From contig DATGWP010000216.1 of NCBI GenBank assembly GCA_035299425.1, positions 1-30,351 on the forward strand: a stretch of DNA of 30,351 nt, written 5' to 3'. Position numbers and translations under genes: made by a program. The stretch is from Bog-950 sp035299425 (lineage in GTDB: Bacteria; Bacteroidota; Bacteroidia; Chitinophagales; LD1). This document shows positions 8,669 to 16,907 of this stretch, piece by piece. Every line of letters begins with the position of its first letter. The first letter of the stretch is position 1. Below the pieces are notes generated by a model that saw only the letters and a list, made by a program, of their open reading frames with translations, searched no databases and was not told the DNA's origin.

Positions 8669-9325
8669 ATGAAACGAAATAAAATTGAACTAGCACTGGT
8701 ATTTGCAACGGTTATACTGTTAATGGTCACCGGTTGCAAAAAAGAAGATACACCATCGAAAGTGATGACCGTATCGCGTCCGGTAATTACGCTTAATGGC
8801 CCGGCTATAGTTTCGCTTAACGTAGGCGAAAGTTATGTTGACCAGGGTGCCACTTACCTGGATACGCTGTACGGCGATAATGGCAACATTACTACTACTA
8901 CCCAGGTAAATACCAGCGAAGAGGGCTTTGTAATTGTGCGTTACAGCGCCTTTAATAAATATGGGTTTGAAGGTACCGCCACGCGCCTGGTAGCTGTTAC
9001 CACTATAAGCGATGCGCTTGATATTTCGGGGCTGTATGCACGTACCAGCAATGGCGCCGAGGCTAACGTTACCAAGCTGGGACGGGGTGTGTTTCAAACC
9101 GATAACGTATCGGGGGCAGCTTCAGGCGGCACAGCTACAGCCTTCTTTATGTTTAAAGGCGATTCAACAATCGTAATGCCCGACCAATACCTGCCGGCTT
9201 TTAGCGCATCGGCTGCTTTTGTTGATCCGGTTTACGATTTTACGGCTTCGCCACCTAACTATTCTTACGTTATAGATAACCCTTACGTTTTCGCACCTTC
9301 ACTTCGTACGTTTGAGAAACAGTAA
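8669..9325 (+). CDS. Surface lipoprotein with DUF5011 Ig-like and DUF5012-type domains
   Basis: 218 residues. The lipoprotein signal ends at MVTGC (Cys about 23). An Ig-like DUF5011 domain spans about 38-108: it opens with PVITLNGPAIVSLNVGESYV, has DQGATYLD, and ends with EGFVIVRYSAFNKYG. The C-terminal part (about 115-218, beginning DISGLYARTSNGAEANVTKLG) resembles the BT_2262/DUF5012-type domain found in lipoproteins encoded after susCD pairs. It is probably an accessory surface-exposed binding protein that works with the SusCD transporter, in the place that SusE/SusF-type proteins occupy. It starts 30 bp after the susD-type stop and is followed by a strong terminator, so it ends the operon. 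The ligand is unknown. Confidence 0.8.
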   Translation: MKRNKIELALVFATVILLMVTGCKKEDTPSKVMTVSRPVITLNGPAIVSLNVGESYVDQGATYLDTLYGDNGNITTTTQVNTSEEGFVIVRYSAFNKYGFEGTATRLVAVTTISDALDISGLYARTSNGAEANVTKLGRGVFQTDNVSGAASGGTATAFFMFKGDSTIVMPDQYLPAFSASAAFVDPVYDFTASPPNYSYVIDNPYVFAPSLRTFEKQ

Positions 9326-9396
9326 AACAGTAGGTGCCAGCGCTGTTTAGAATTTAATTAAAAGCAAAGGCCACAATTTAAATTTTGCTAAAAACC

Positions 9397-9424
9397 AAAG
9401 CCCTTCTTTACAGAAGGGCTTTTT
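9397..9424 (+). terminator. Rho-independent terminator of the susCD operon
   Basis: Perfect 10-bp stem AAAGCCCTTC / GAAGGGCTTT (9397-9406 and 9413-9422) with a 6-base loop and a T-rich 3' side, 72 bp after the last stop codon of the operon. The 292 bp between this operon and the next gene hold nothing else that I recognise. Confidence 0.85.
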
Positions 9425-9617
9425 GTTTGGCTACATTTACGTGTTAATTAACTGATAATGCTCTATTATTAGCTACACAAGCTGGCCACAATAGTTGAAA
9501 AGGGGTTGTGTGGGCGCTTGTAAATGGTTATCTTGGCGCGGTTAAAAAATTGAGAACGAAAGGCGTATAAAATATTAAGACCGTCGAATGCGTTACCTTC
9601 ACACTAAACCCTTAGCC

Positions 9618-11207
9618 ATGAGAATTCAAGTTTTCAGGACTATCGCTGTTTTGCTGTTCTTTACGGCATTCACCCGACCTGTTTTTTCCAAGTCTGTAAG
9701 CACAGCTGCAGACTCTATGTGTATTGACCCTATCATCTGCCAGCTGGATAGCATGGCGCTGAACATGTTTACGCGCGATAAGTTTTTTGTTAGTGATGAG
9801 GAGCTATTGGCAAGTATAAACATGCCGTATGATTTTATACCCAAGTACACCGAAGCAGAAATAAGAGAAAAACTAAAACTGGTGCCTGCTATAGTGCCAT
9901 TAAACTACAACCAGTATGTAAAATCGTTTATAGATTTATTTGCTTACCGTAAGCGCGGTCTTATGTCGCGCTGCCTGGCCAACTCGCAAATATACTTCCC
10001 GATATTCGAAGAAATACTGGACCGCAAAGGTGTTCCTGTTGAATTTAAATACCTGCCCATAGTAGAGTCGGCTTTTAACCCCATAGCGGTATCGCGTGCA
10101 GGGGCTACGGGCTTATGGCAGTTTATGTATGGCACGGGCCAGATGATGGGGCTGGATATTAACTCATACATAGATGAGCGCCGCGACCCAATAAAATCTA
10201 CCGAAGCCGCTGCTGATTATCTGAATAAATTATATAGCATTTATGGTGACTGGCACCTGGTGTTGGCCGCTTATAACTCGGGACCGGGCAATGTAAATAA
10301 AGCAATTGCCCGCGCCGGTGGCATTAAAAATTTCTGGGCTATTATGAATTACCTGCCAGCCGAAACGCGCAGCTATGTGCCCACTTTTATTGCCGCGGTT
10401 TATGTAATGGAAAACTATAAGGATTATAAGCTTGTATCCTCTGAACCGAAGCGTGAATTGTATGCAGTAGATACAGTTTTGATTACTGCCAAGGTTACCC
10501 TGAAGCATATATCGAATATTCTGGGTATTGCCGAAGATGAACTTCAATTTTTAAATCCTTGTATTAAAATGGGCGTAATACCCTATACCCAACATGGTTT
10601 TGCACTAAACCTACCTATTAACTACTTTGCCATGTTTGAGGCGCGCAAGGAAGAGATAATGAACGACCCCAATTTGTTGGTTCCCACTATAGAGCCCGCA
10701 GCAGTAGCATCGAGCACCAAAACGATATATTATAAGGTAAAAAAGAATGAATCGATATCGAAGGTGGCCAGCAAGCATGGTGTAAGTGTTAGCAGTATAA
10801 AAAAATGGAATAAGCTGAAAAGCACAGCCTTATATACAGGCCAAAAGCTAAAGCTTGTAGTAGCAGCCCCATCAACCACTGTGTCAGCTAACTACGCCCA
10901 GGCATTTAGTAATAAGATCATTGAAAAACCGGCTGTAGCAACCACAGATACTACCAAAGAAATGGTAGCTACCACCGATACCAACCAGGCCGTGCCAGCC
11001 GACACTAATACAGCAAACAACCAATTGGGAACAATTGGTATGGATAAAAATTGTAATTGCATTTTTCATGTGGTACAGCCCGGCGATACGCTTTGGGGGC
11101 TAACACAAAGATACCAGGGACTAACAGTAGACAAGCTAAAAGCTGACAATAAAACATTGAAAGACAGACCTATTAAAGTTGGAGATATTATAAAAATATT
11201 TCTTTAA
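9618..11207 (+). CDS. Membrane-bound lytic transglycosylase (MltD-like) with two LysM domains
   Basis: 529 residues from the chosen ATG at 9618. An in-frame ATG at 9588 would add 10 residues before the signal peptide. I prefer 9618 because the hydrophobic signal follows directly and because its context, CCCTTAGCC-ATG, is the same as that before the gene at 23021. An SLT (lysozyme-like) domain lies near residues 135-265. It has the catalytic Glu in PIVESAFNP (codon at 10065-10067), then GATGLWQFM and LAAYNSGPGNVNKAI. Two LysM modules follow, one at about 365-415 and one at the C-terminus (about 482-529, VVQPGDTLWGLTQRYQGL). Enzymes of this type cleave the peptidoglycan glycan strand to 1,6-anhydro-muropeptides, and LysM binds the glycan. 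It is a stand-alone transcript with its own terminator. Confidence 0.93.
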   Translation: MRIQVFRTIAVLLFFTAFTRPVFSKSVSTAADSMCIDPIICQLDSMALNMFTRDKFFVSDEELLASINMPYDFIPKYTEAEIREKLKLVPAIVPLNYNQYVKSFIDLFAYRKRGLMSRCLANSQIYFPIFEEILDRKGVPVEFKYLPIVESAFNPIAVSRAGATGLWQFMYGTGQMMGLDINSYIDERRDPIKSTEAAADYLNKLYSIYGDWHLVLAAYNSGPGNVNKAIARAGGIKNFWAIMNYLPAETRSYVPTFIAAVYVMENYKDYKLVSSEPKRELYAVDTVLITAKVTLKHISNILGIAEDELQFLNPCIKMGVIPYTQHGFALNLPINYFAMFEARKEEIMNDPNLLVPTIEPAAVASSTKTIYYKVKKNESISKVASKHGVSVSSIKKWNKLKSTALYTGQKLKLVVAAPSTTVSANYAQAFSNKIIEKPAVATTDTTKEMVATTDTNQAVPADTNTANNQLGTIGMDKNCNCIFHVVQPGDTLWGLTQRYQGLTVDKLKADNKTLKDRPIKVGDIIKIFL

Positions 11208-11234
11208 TAGTTCTACCCGCGTTATTTTAACATG

Positions 11235-11265
11235 AAAATGCCCCTGAAAAATCAGGGGCATTTTT
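11235..11265 (+). terminator. Rho-independent terminator after the lytic transglycosylase
   Basis: Stem TGCCCCTGA / TCAGGGGCA (11239-11247 and 11252-11260), extended by A/T pairs to 13 bp, with an AAAA loop and a 3' run of five T. It lies 27 bp after the stop codon. Confidence 0.9.
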
Positions 11266-11267
11266 CG

Positions 11268-11297
11268 TTTGCTGAAACAACTAATTAGTTACATTTG
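11268..11297 (+). promoter_or_regulatory. Bacteroidota-type promoter of the T9SS cargo gene at 11327
   Basis: TTTG at 11268-11271 (-33 box), an 18-base spacer, then TACATTTG at 11290-11297, an exact TAnnTTTG -7 box. Transcription would start near 11304, about 23 bases before the ATG. The -33 box begins only a few bases after the upstream terminator. Confidence 0.6.
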
Positions 11298-11326
11298 GCA
11301 CCTCTTAAAACAAAATAAAACACACT

Positions 11327-13741
11327 ATGAGAAAAGTTAGTACATTATTTATGCTCCTGCTTATTACAGGAGTTGCCGCATTTGGGCAAGCGGCCTTTAC
11401 CAAGGGGCCACAAAAAGCCCTGCGTGACCCAAACTCACCACGACCAGTACACCACGGCCTTTCGGAATCGAGAGGTGGATTAGTATGTGATGAACTATTA
11501 CTGCTGGATTACAACCTGCACAACGAGGTTGAAGCAGCAAACGCCACCCCGCCACTTACATTTAACGGTAGCTGGTACACTGGTACCGCCATCAACATAC
11601 AGGAAATTACTCCTTTTGCAGATGCCAACCACTTTACTGATTATACATTTGCTGCTACCCGTTTTGATTCATTGGTGTTTGCAGACCTTGGTACAGGCAC
11701 CGTAGTGGGCGTACCGCGTGCCGACAAGACAATATCCTTAGATTCTCTGGGTATGTTTGTAGCTATTTGGGGCGATACAGTAGCCGCTAACGGCAAAATG
11801 ACCAACGATAGCTTGCTATTCAGAATTTACAGCATAACCGGTACTACGGTATCGGCACAGCCTGTTAAAACAGTAGTATTTTCGGGCTATAATGGATTAA
11901 GCCAGTTTTTTAATGGCCAGGGGTTTATTGGCTATTCGCAAATAGGTATCAACCAGCAATTTACTCTGGGGCAGGGATTTGCTGTGCGCATGGATTATCG
12001 CGGTAAAGATACTTCATCTCACTGTTTCCTTTCTTATACGTATGCTGATTCATGTGGAACTATCACCTTCCAGGGCAGTCAATTCGATTCGCCTGCCTAC
12101 CCATCTCCTTTTGCAGGAAGCTCATCGTGGGGTTCGATAGGACAAACAGGTACAGTAACTCCGCAGAACAGCGGTTTTGCCTATAACCTGCCTGGTGTAC
12201 CAGAAAATTGCAGCTACTTATATACTCAAAACTGGGAGTTTCTTCCTATAATAACTATTTGCTCTACGGGTGTTTCTACACCGCTGGCCACTGTAATTAC
12301 TACGCCTGCCACTAACGTGGTTTCAACTACCGCAACGCTTAATGGTTCGGTAAATGCCAACGGCAACTCTACTGTTGTAACTTTTGAATACGGAACTACT
12401 ACTGCCTACGGACAAACGGCAACAGCTACACCTAGCCCGGTAACAGGCAGCTCAGCAACAACTGTTTCAGCCAACATTTCGGGACTTACTGCCAATACAC
12501 TATACCATTTCCGTGTGAAGGGTGTAAACGGTGGAGGTACTGCCAACGGTAGCGATTTAACCTTTACTACTTTGGCGGCTGGTACAGTTTGTACCCCAGA
12601 CCCAAACACCCCAACCTTTGGTCCTACATCAGACAATGTACCGTGCATTCAACAAGGAGTTTCTTTCTCTCAAACATATACTTTTGTAGTGCCAGCTCTT
12701 GCTACTTCGGTTAGAATTGACAGCGTGGTTAACTTACCAGCAGGTTTAACTGCACAGGCGAGCAAAAACCCTCCGCTATATACCAGCAATGAAAGAGGAT
12801 GCTTACTTGTGACCGGAACGACAAATGCTGCATGTGGACAATACCAGATGCTAATTTATGTAACAATCGTATCTGGGCTTGGTACACAACAAGGCGAACT
12901 TTCAGCTTTAGGTGGAGCATTTGGCTTTACTAAAGTATGGTTACGCGTGATTGGCAACGGCGGCACCTGTCCCGCTGTAGATGCTAACCAGACTGCTATT
13001 TTTGCAGCCGGCTCTTGCGGATTAGTTTCTATAACGGCTACTGCTAATGCTACCAGCGTTAATTGCTTTGGTGGGGCTACAGGTACTGCAACTGTTACGG
13101 CTAACGGTGGGTCTAACTACTCTTACCTGTGGAGCAACGGCCAAACGAGTGCAACTGCTACTGGTTTAATTGCAGGTACTTATACCGTAACTGTTACATC
13201 GGGCAATGCCACGGCAACTGCTACTGCTACAGTAACACAGCCAGCAAGTGCACTGACAGTAACTGCTACTACTACACCTAACACAGGTGGAAACAACGGT
13301 GGTGTAAATACTACTGCGACCGGCGGAACAGGAACTTATCTTTATGTATGGAGCAATGGCGCTACAAGCGCAGACCTTACAAACGTAGCTCCAGGTGCTT
13401 ATACAGTAACAGTAACCGACCAGAATGGTTGCACAGCCAGCGGCACTTATACTGTGGCTGACCTTGTAGGCATTAATAACATTGAACTGGTTAACAAGTT
13501 CAGCGTGTTCCCTAACCCGGCTTCTACTATGGTAAATGTTCAGGTTTCTTTCACCGAAACTACCGATACCAAGATAGAGTTGATGGACCTGACCGGCAAA
13601 GTGGTATTGACTGAAAATACAGGCAAAACAAACCAACTTAACCGGGTGCTAAATGTAAGCTCAATACCTGCAGGTGTTTATGCTATCCGCGTTTCGGGTG
13701 CTAAATTCAATGTGGTAAAACAACTTACTATCAGCAAGTAA
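11327..13741 (+). CDS. T9SS-exported protein with fibronectin-III-like domain, SprB-type repeats and C-terminal sorting domain
   Basis: 804 residues with a signal peptide to about residue 20 (AAFGQA). The N-terminal part (about 40-310) is not recognised. A fibronectin type III-like domain (about 322-417) has STTATLNGSVNANG, FEYGTTTAYG and GLTANTLYHFRVKGVN. An unassigned Cys-containing segment (about 420-565) comes next. Two SprB-type repeats (about 568-640 and 640-712) have the signatures CFGGATGTATVTANGG, YLWSNGQTSA and GTYTVTVT. A type A T9SS sorting domain ends the protein (about 722-804: FSVFPNPAS, DLTGKVVL, PAGVYAIRVSG). The T9SS should carry it to the surface or outside, where the sorting domain is removed. 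The repeat types suggest adhesion or matrix function rather than catalysis. It is monocistronic, with a clear promoter and terminator. Confidence 0.9.
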   Translation: MRKVSTLFMLLLITGVAAFGQAAFTKGPQKALRDPNSPRPVHHGLSESRGGLVCDELLLLDYNLHNEVEAANATPPLTFNGSWYTGTAINIQEITPFADANHFTDYTFAATRFDSLVFADLGTGTVVGVPRADKTISLDSLGMFVAIWGDTVAANGKMTNDSLLFRIYSITGTTVSAQPVKTVVFSGYNGLSQFFNGQGFIGYSQIGINQQFTLGQGFAVRMDYRGKDTSSHCFLSYTYADSCGTITFQGSQFDSPAYPSPFAGSSSWGSIGQTGTVTPQNSGFAYNLPGVPENCSYLYTQNWEFLPIITICSTGVSTPLATVITTPATNVVSTTATLNGSVNANGNSTVVTFEYGTTTAYGQTATATPSPVTGSSATTVSANISGLTANTLYHFRVKGVNGGGTANGSDLTFTTLAAGTVCTPDPNTPTFGPTSDNVPCIQQGVSFSQTYTFVVPALATSVRIDSVVNLPAGLTAQASKNPPLYTSNERGCLLVTGTTNAACGQYQMLIYVTIVSGLGTQQGELSALGGAFGFTKVWLRVIGNGGTCPAVDANQTAIFAAGSCGLVSITATANATSVNCFGGATGTATVTANGGSNYSYLWSNGQTSATATGLIAGTYTVTVTSGNATATATATVTQPASALTVTATTTPNTGGNNGGVNTTATGGTGTYLYVWSNGATSADLTNVAPGAYTVTVTDQNGCTASGTYTVADLVGINNIELVNKFSVFPNPASTMVNVQVSFTETTDTKIELMDLTGKVVLTENTGKTNQLNRVLNVSSIPAGVYAIRVSGAKFNVVKQLTISK

Positions 13742-13763
13742 TAAGTAAGCATAGCATACAATT

Positions 13764-13796
13764 GAAAGCCGCCCTTTTGGGCGGCTTTCTTTTTTT
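13764..13796 (+). terminator. Rho-independent terminator after the SprB-repeat protein
   Basis: Perfect 11-bp stem GAAAGCCGCCC / GGGCGGCTTTC (13764-13774 and 13779-13789) with a TTTT loop and a run of seven T, 22 bp after the stop codon. Confidence 0.95.
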
Positions 13797-13854
13797 AATA
13801 AACTTCTAAATACTGCATGTAAACTGCAATGGCAACAAATACGTATATTGAAAT

Positions 13855-14343
13855 ATGAAACTATTAAGCACCTTATGCGTACTGTTTTTTTACAGTTTAT
13901 CTTTTTGCCAGCAAAGCAATACTGCTGCAGTAGATTTTGATGTGGTAGACAGCCTTATAGAAACCACCCCTGCACTGGATATGTGCCTGAAAGACGGCAA
14001 AGAAGACCTGCGCTTCTTTAGCAAAACCCCCGAAAAGTATTCTGACTTTAAGCAAAAGTTTATGGAGCAGGCATCGACCGCAGTAAACATACCAGCCGGT
14101 AGCCACTTTTATTGCGACATAAGTGCCGAGATAAACTGCGAAGGCAAAGCAGGCAACTACAATTTTGCTTTTGAGCCCCGCACTTTTACAATAGATGATT
14201 TTGAAATTCTAAAACAATATATAACGCTTGTAAATGCAATGCGTGAAACAGTGTTTACACCCGCTATATACCTTGGCGAAAAAGTAAACAGTAAAGTGCG
14301 CTTTAAGCTACTTGCCAAAGAAGGCAAAGTAACGATGCAATAA
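13855..14343 (+). CDS. Small exported protein with a possible TonB-C-terminus-like domain
   Basis: 162 residues with a typical signal peptide (about 1-18, ending SFCQQ). Not recognised as a named family. The C-terminal end (about 124-155: YITLVNAMRETVFTPAIYLG then EKVNSKVRFKL) resembles the last part of TonB C-terminal domains, where a 'W.P...G.PV.....F.F' pattern is common. Here, however, there is no transmembrane anchor and no proline-rich linker, so it would not be a working TonB. Two cysteines of the mature protein (near 85 and 93) could form a disulfide. It stands alone after a strong terminator, and no clear promoter motif is visible in the 58 bp before it. The domain call is weak, but the gene is well supported by its signal peptide and codon pattern. 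Confidence 0.7.
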   Translation: MKLLSTLCVLFFYSLSFCQQSNTAAVDFDVVDSLIETTPALDMCLKDGKEDLRFFSKTPEKYSDFKQKFMEQASTAVNIPAGSHFYCDISAEINCEGKAGNYNFAFEPRTFTIDDFEILKQYITLVNAMRETVFTPAIYLGEKVNSKVRFKLLAKEGKVTMQ

Positions 14344-14364
14344 TATCCCGAAAAGAAAAAGTGC

Positions 14365-14393
14365 GGGGAGGTGTTTCTACACCTAATTACCCC
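14365..14393. other. Weak hairpin between two small exported-protein genes
   Basis: AGGTGT/ACACCT (14369-14374 and 14379-14384) with a TTCT loop, flanked by GGGG and CCCC that could extend it across an internal gap. There is no T-run, so it is not a clear terminator. It lies 22 bp after the upstream stop codon. Confidence 0.3.
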
Positions 14394-14511
14394 TAAATGC
14401 AGCTAATGTTTATATAGTTGCTATAAATCACGGCAATAGCCTGCAAGTAAGAAATTAACTACAATTGACATGCAATTTGCGCTACCGCCTGTATAATTAA
14501 AAAGTACAGCC

Positions 14512-15057
14512 ATGAAAGCAATACTGAATACAATACTAACCCTGTTCGGGGCAATGCAATCTTGCGGCAAAACCGAGATAGAAGAATTAAATGCAAGTAA
14601 AGGGCGGGTGTTGCAAAATCAGAAAAAATCGATTGCTGCGCAAGATGATACCAGACCACTATTTCATTTGGATATAATGAATGTGTACATTGACAAAAGG
14701 CAGTATAATATCCGGTATAGAAGGTATAGCGGTCCTGCGGCTTCAGAATTAATAGCCCTATCTCCCAACGCGGGTAACATCTACATTTACGATAGTGGCC
14801 TGGTTGCAGGTAATGGAACCCCTCTTGCAAGCATAGTAAACAAAATTAGCCCGTACCCCAGCAAAGAAGTGGTTTGGAAAGAAGTAATCATTAAAATTAA
14901 CAGAGGCGAATCGCCTGTGCAGTTTAGGTCGGAACGTGAGTTGCTGGCCGCTGTGCGCAACTCTAATGGTATGATACAACTAATGCCGGGTACAGAAGCC
15001 TACCAGGGCAGTATGTTTGAATTTGAAAAGCAGGTGATGCCCGATGAAGAAAACTAA
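14512..15057 (+). CDS. Uncharacterised exported protein, possibly a lipoprotein
   Basis: 181 residues and not recognised. The first 20 residues form a short hydrophobic segment ending in AMQSCGK. If Cys18 is a lipidation site the lipobox (MQSC) is non-standard, so it may instead be a plain signal peptide. The mature part is polar, with LFHLDIMNVYIDKRQYNIRY near 48-68 and an IYIYDSGLVAG segment near 89-99. I see no catalytic motif or repeat. It ends 6 bp before the stop codon of the convergent esterase gene, with no terminator between them, so the two mRNAs probably overlap at their 3' ends. Another unknown exported protein lies 168 bp upstream on the same strand, and whether the two are linked is unclear. 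Confidence 0.65.
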   Translation: MKAILNTILTLFGAMQSCGKTEIEELNASKGRVLQNQKKSIAAQDDTRPLFHLDIMNVYIDKRQYNIRYRRYSGPAASELIALSPNAGNIYIYDSGLVAGNGTPLASIVNKISPYPSKEVVWKEVIIKINRGESPVQFRSERELLAAVRNSNGMIQLMPGTEAYQGSMFEFEKQVMPDEEN

Positions 15058-15063
15058 GTCATA

Positions 15064-15702
15064 CTAATGTGCCAGCGCTGTTTTAAGCACCTCTATATCT
15101 ATTACATGCCGGCCTTTAAATTCGTATTCTGTAAAATTCATGCCGGCATATTTAACACGCATTTCGGCAACTACCGGTGGTGTAAAAAACTCATCGTGTG
15201 TGCCGCAGATGAAAATATTTTTTGTTGCTTTTAAACCGGAGCCCTCACTCAAAGGCAGTAGCTCGGGGGCTACCTCGCCTGCATATACCACCAGCGTATC
15301 TATACGCTTATGGCCTGCATTTACCCAGCGTGTAACAGTAGATGCACCCTGCGAGAAACCAAGTGCTGTAATGTGTGCGTGTGTATATTTATCAAAATCG
15401 AAAAGATCGTACACGTCATCCAGGTACTGTACGTAGTCCTTTATTTCATTCAAGCGGTCTTCTTTTGTCATCCACGTGGCACCTACCTGGCCGCCATTAT
15501 TTTTAAGATAGAAGCGATTAAGTGCTTCCGGTGCCACATAAAAAGCCTGCTCAGTTTGCAAAGGCTGCAACGATGCAAGAAAGTCTTTGGCATTCATACC
15601 CCAGCCATGCAATACAATATAAATATGCGTTGTTTTCTCACTTAGTTCGCCCAGTGTATAAAACCGCGCTGTTTTGTTTATAATGATATGATTCTCTTTC
15701 AT
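15064..15702 (-). CDS. Alpha/beta-hydrolase, phospholipase/carboxylesterase-like
   Basis: 212 residues with no signal peptide, so probably cytoplasmic. The fold signature is clear: the oxyanion-hole region HGWGMNAKDF (about 32-41), the nucleophile elbow GFSQGAS with Ser117, an acid in CGTHDEF (Asp170) and His199 in GRHVID. The triad spacing and size fit the carboxylesterase/lysophospholipase group (PF02230-like), which hydrolyses esters or acyl-thioesters. The ATG overlaps the stop codon of the DUF4105 gene (ATGA), so translation is probably coupled. It is the last gene of a yqgE-DUF4105-esterase operon. The substrate is unknown. Confidence 0.85.
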   Translation of the reverse strand: MKENHIIINKTARFYTLGELSEKTTHIYIVLHGWGMNAKDFLASLQPLQTEQAFYVAPEALNRFYLKNNGGQVGATWMTKEDRLNEIKDYVQYLDDVYDLFDFDKYTHAHITALGFSQGASTVTRWVNAGHKRIDTLVVYAGEVAPELLPLSEGSGLKATKNIFICGTHDEFFTPPVVAEMRVKYAGMNFTEYEFKGRHVIDIEVLKTALAH

Positions 15703-16907
15703 GGGGTTTGTTTATGGGCTTTATGCAAATGTGCGGCAATAGATATAGCGCGGAAGCCCAACAAAACTATAAGCCACCTGGCTGCCGGGCTGTATGGCTG
15801 AGGCATCCAGGACCAGCCCACTAGTATTGCAAGCATTAAAACAAACGTGGCCACAAAATAATATTTGAGCCAAACCGGCTTTTGCTTTTTAAGCAGAACG
15901 AAAGAGACTACCAGGTGTGTGGGTATCAGCCACAACATATTCATGTTTTTTGGCAGTGAGTAGTGCGAGGTAAAAATACCGAGCAACAGAAAAATTGTAC
16001 CCAACAAGCCGGCCATAAAGAACACACTAAAATCGTAGCCATAGTAATGAGTGTGCTTTAGGCGCTCGGCAAAAGCCACCATTAACCCTATAAGCGCCAA
16101 TAGCTGACAAAGTTGCATGGGCGTAAAACCAGCATCGCCAGTGGCGCGTGGAAACTGAACCAACACCTCTTTTTTGGTAACAAAAGGCTGCCCATCTACT
16201 GTAGCACAATCGGCATACTTTAAAAGGTACTCGGGTAAAAAAGTTTGGTGGCGCGGGGTAGCAATTACCTCGCATGGTAAACCTAATATTAAATCGAACC
16301 CGAAATCTACCCAGGAACGGTCGTGCACATATATACGCAACATATCGTGCATGGTTTTATTCACCTCAAATCCGGCACTATCGGTATGGTACTGCAGGCG
16401 GTTACCTAAGGTTTTTTCAAACACATCGCGCGGGCGTGTAGAGCAGTTATCCCAAAAGAAATCGTAGTAGTATTCCCTGTTTTCAGGTTTGGCGTTATTA
16501 TACAAAAACGCAAATACGCTTTGCATCTCGGTAGGTGTAAGCCTTAGCTGTTGCTCGGTTACACTTCGCTTTTCGTAATAATAAGAATTCAGAAAATCAT
16601 CGAACCCCTCGTAGGCAATCATATACCGCATTTTGCCTTTTACAAAGTTGGTGTAAAAGCCGGGCTGGGCAAAATCGAAGGTGCCGTAATTAAACACCAC
16701 ATCAAACTTATTCTTGTAATCGGTAACCCTGATGCCCGTATGCCCAAAAGCCGAGTATAATTCGCTGCCGGGAGCCACGGTTAGTAAAGATACACGGGCA
16801 GAATCGGAAAGCACTATACCGTTAGCCAACGAAAACAGGGGAAAAAGAAAAAGCGCAAGTGCTAAAACCTTTATGCGGCGGGATAGATGGCAAAAGTAGA
16901 TTGACAT
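15699..16907 (-). CDS. DUF4105 (Lnb-type N-terminal) membrane protein
   Basis: 402 residues. A signal peptide (to about 28) is followed by an exported DUF4105 domain (about 30-245), with the conserved motifs APGSELYSAFGHTGIRV (His near 56), NYGTFDF and FFWDNCSTRPRD (Cys near 154). Five predicted transmembrane helices follow (about 260-400), ending in a short basic cytoplasmic tail. DUF4105 is annotated as the Lnb N-terminal periplasmic domain and has no firmly established function. The invariant His and Cys could form a cysteine-hydrolase-like site, but that is inference. The start codon shares one base with the yqgE stop (TAATG) and the 3' end overlaps the esterase start (ATGA), so all three genes are translationally coupled. 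Confidence 0.85.
   Translation of the reverse strand: MSIYFCHLSRRIKVLALALFLFPLFSLANGIVLSDSARVSLLTVAPGSELYSAFGHTGIRVTDYKNKFDVVFNYGTFDFAQPGFYTNFVKGKMRYMIAYEGFDDFLNSYYYEKRSVTEQQLRLTPTEMQSVFAFLYNNAKPENREYYYDFFWDNCSTRPRDVFEKTLGNRLQYHTDSAGFEVNKTMHDMLRIYVHDRSWVDFGFDLILGLPCEVIATPRHQTFLPEYLLKYADCATVDGQPFVTKKEVLVQFPRATGDAGFTPMQLCQLLALIGLMVAFAERLKHTHYYGYDFSVFFMAGLLGTIFLLLGIFTSHYSLPKNMNMLWLIPTHLVVSFVLLKKQKPVWLKYYFVATFVLMLAILVGWSWMPQPYSPAARWLIVLLGFRAISIAAHLHKAHKQTP

Noticed and set aside
9529..9536. TATCTTGG as a promoter -7 box for the lytic transglycosylase.
   Set aside because: One mismatch in the key TTTG and no convincing -33 box; too weak to annotate.
14465..14497. Perfect TTGACA and TATAAT boxes upstream of the gene at 14512.
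   Set aside because: The spacer is 21 bp, too long for a standard sigma-70 promoter, and Bacteroidota use a different -33/-7 consensus. Chance is likely in AT-rich intergenic DNA.
9334..15083. Identical 15-base stretch GTGCCAGCGCTGTTT near 9334 and near 15069.
   Set aside because: One copy is within the coding end of the esterase and the other is intergenic. A 15-base match by chance is not improbable in a window of this size.
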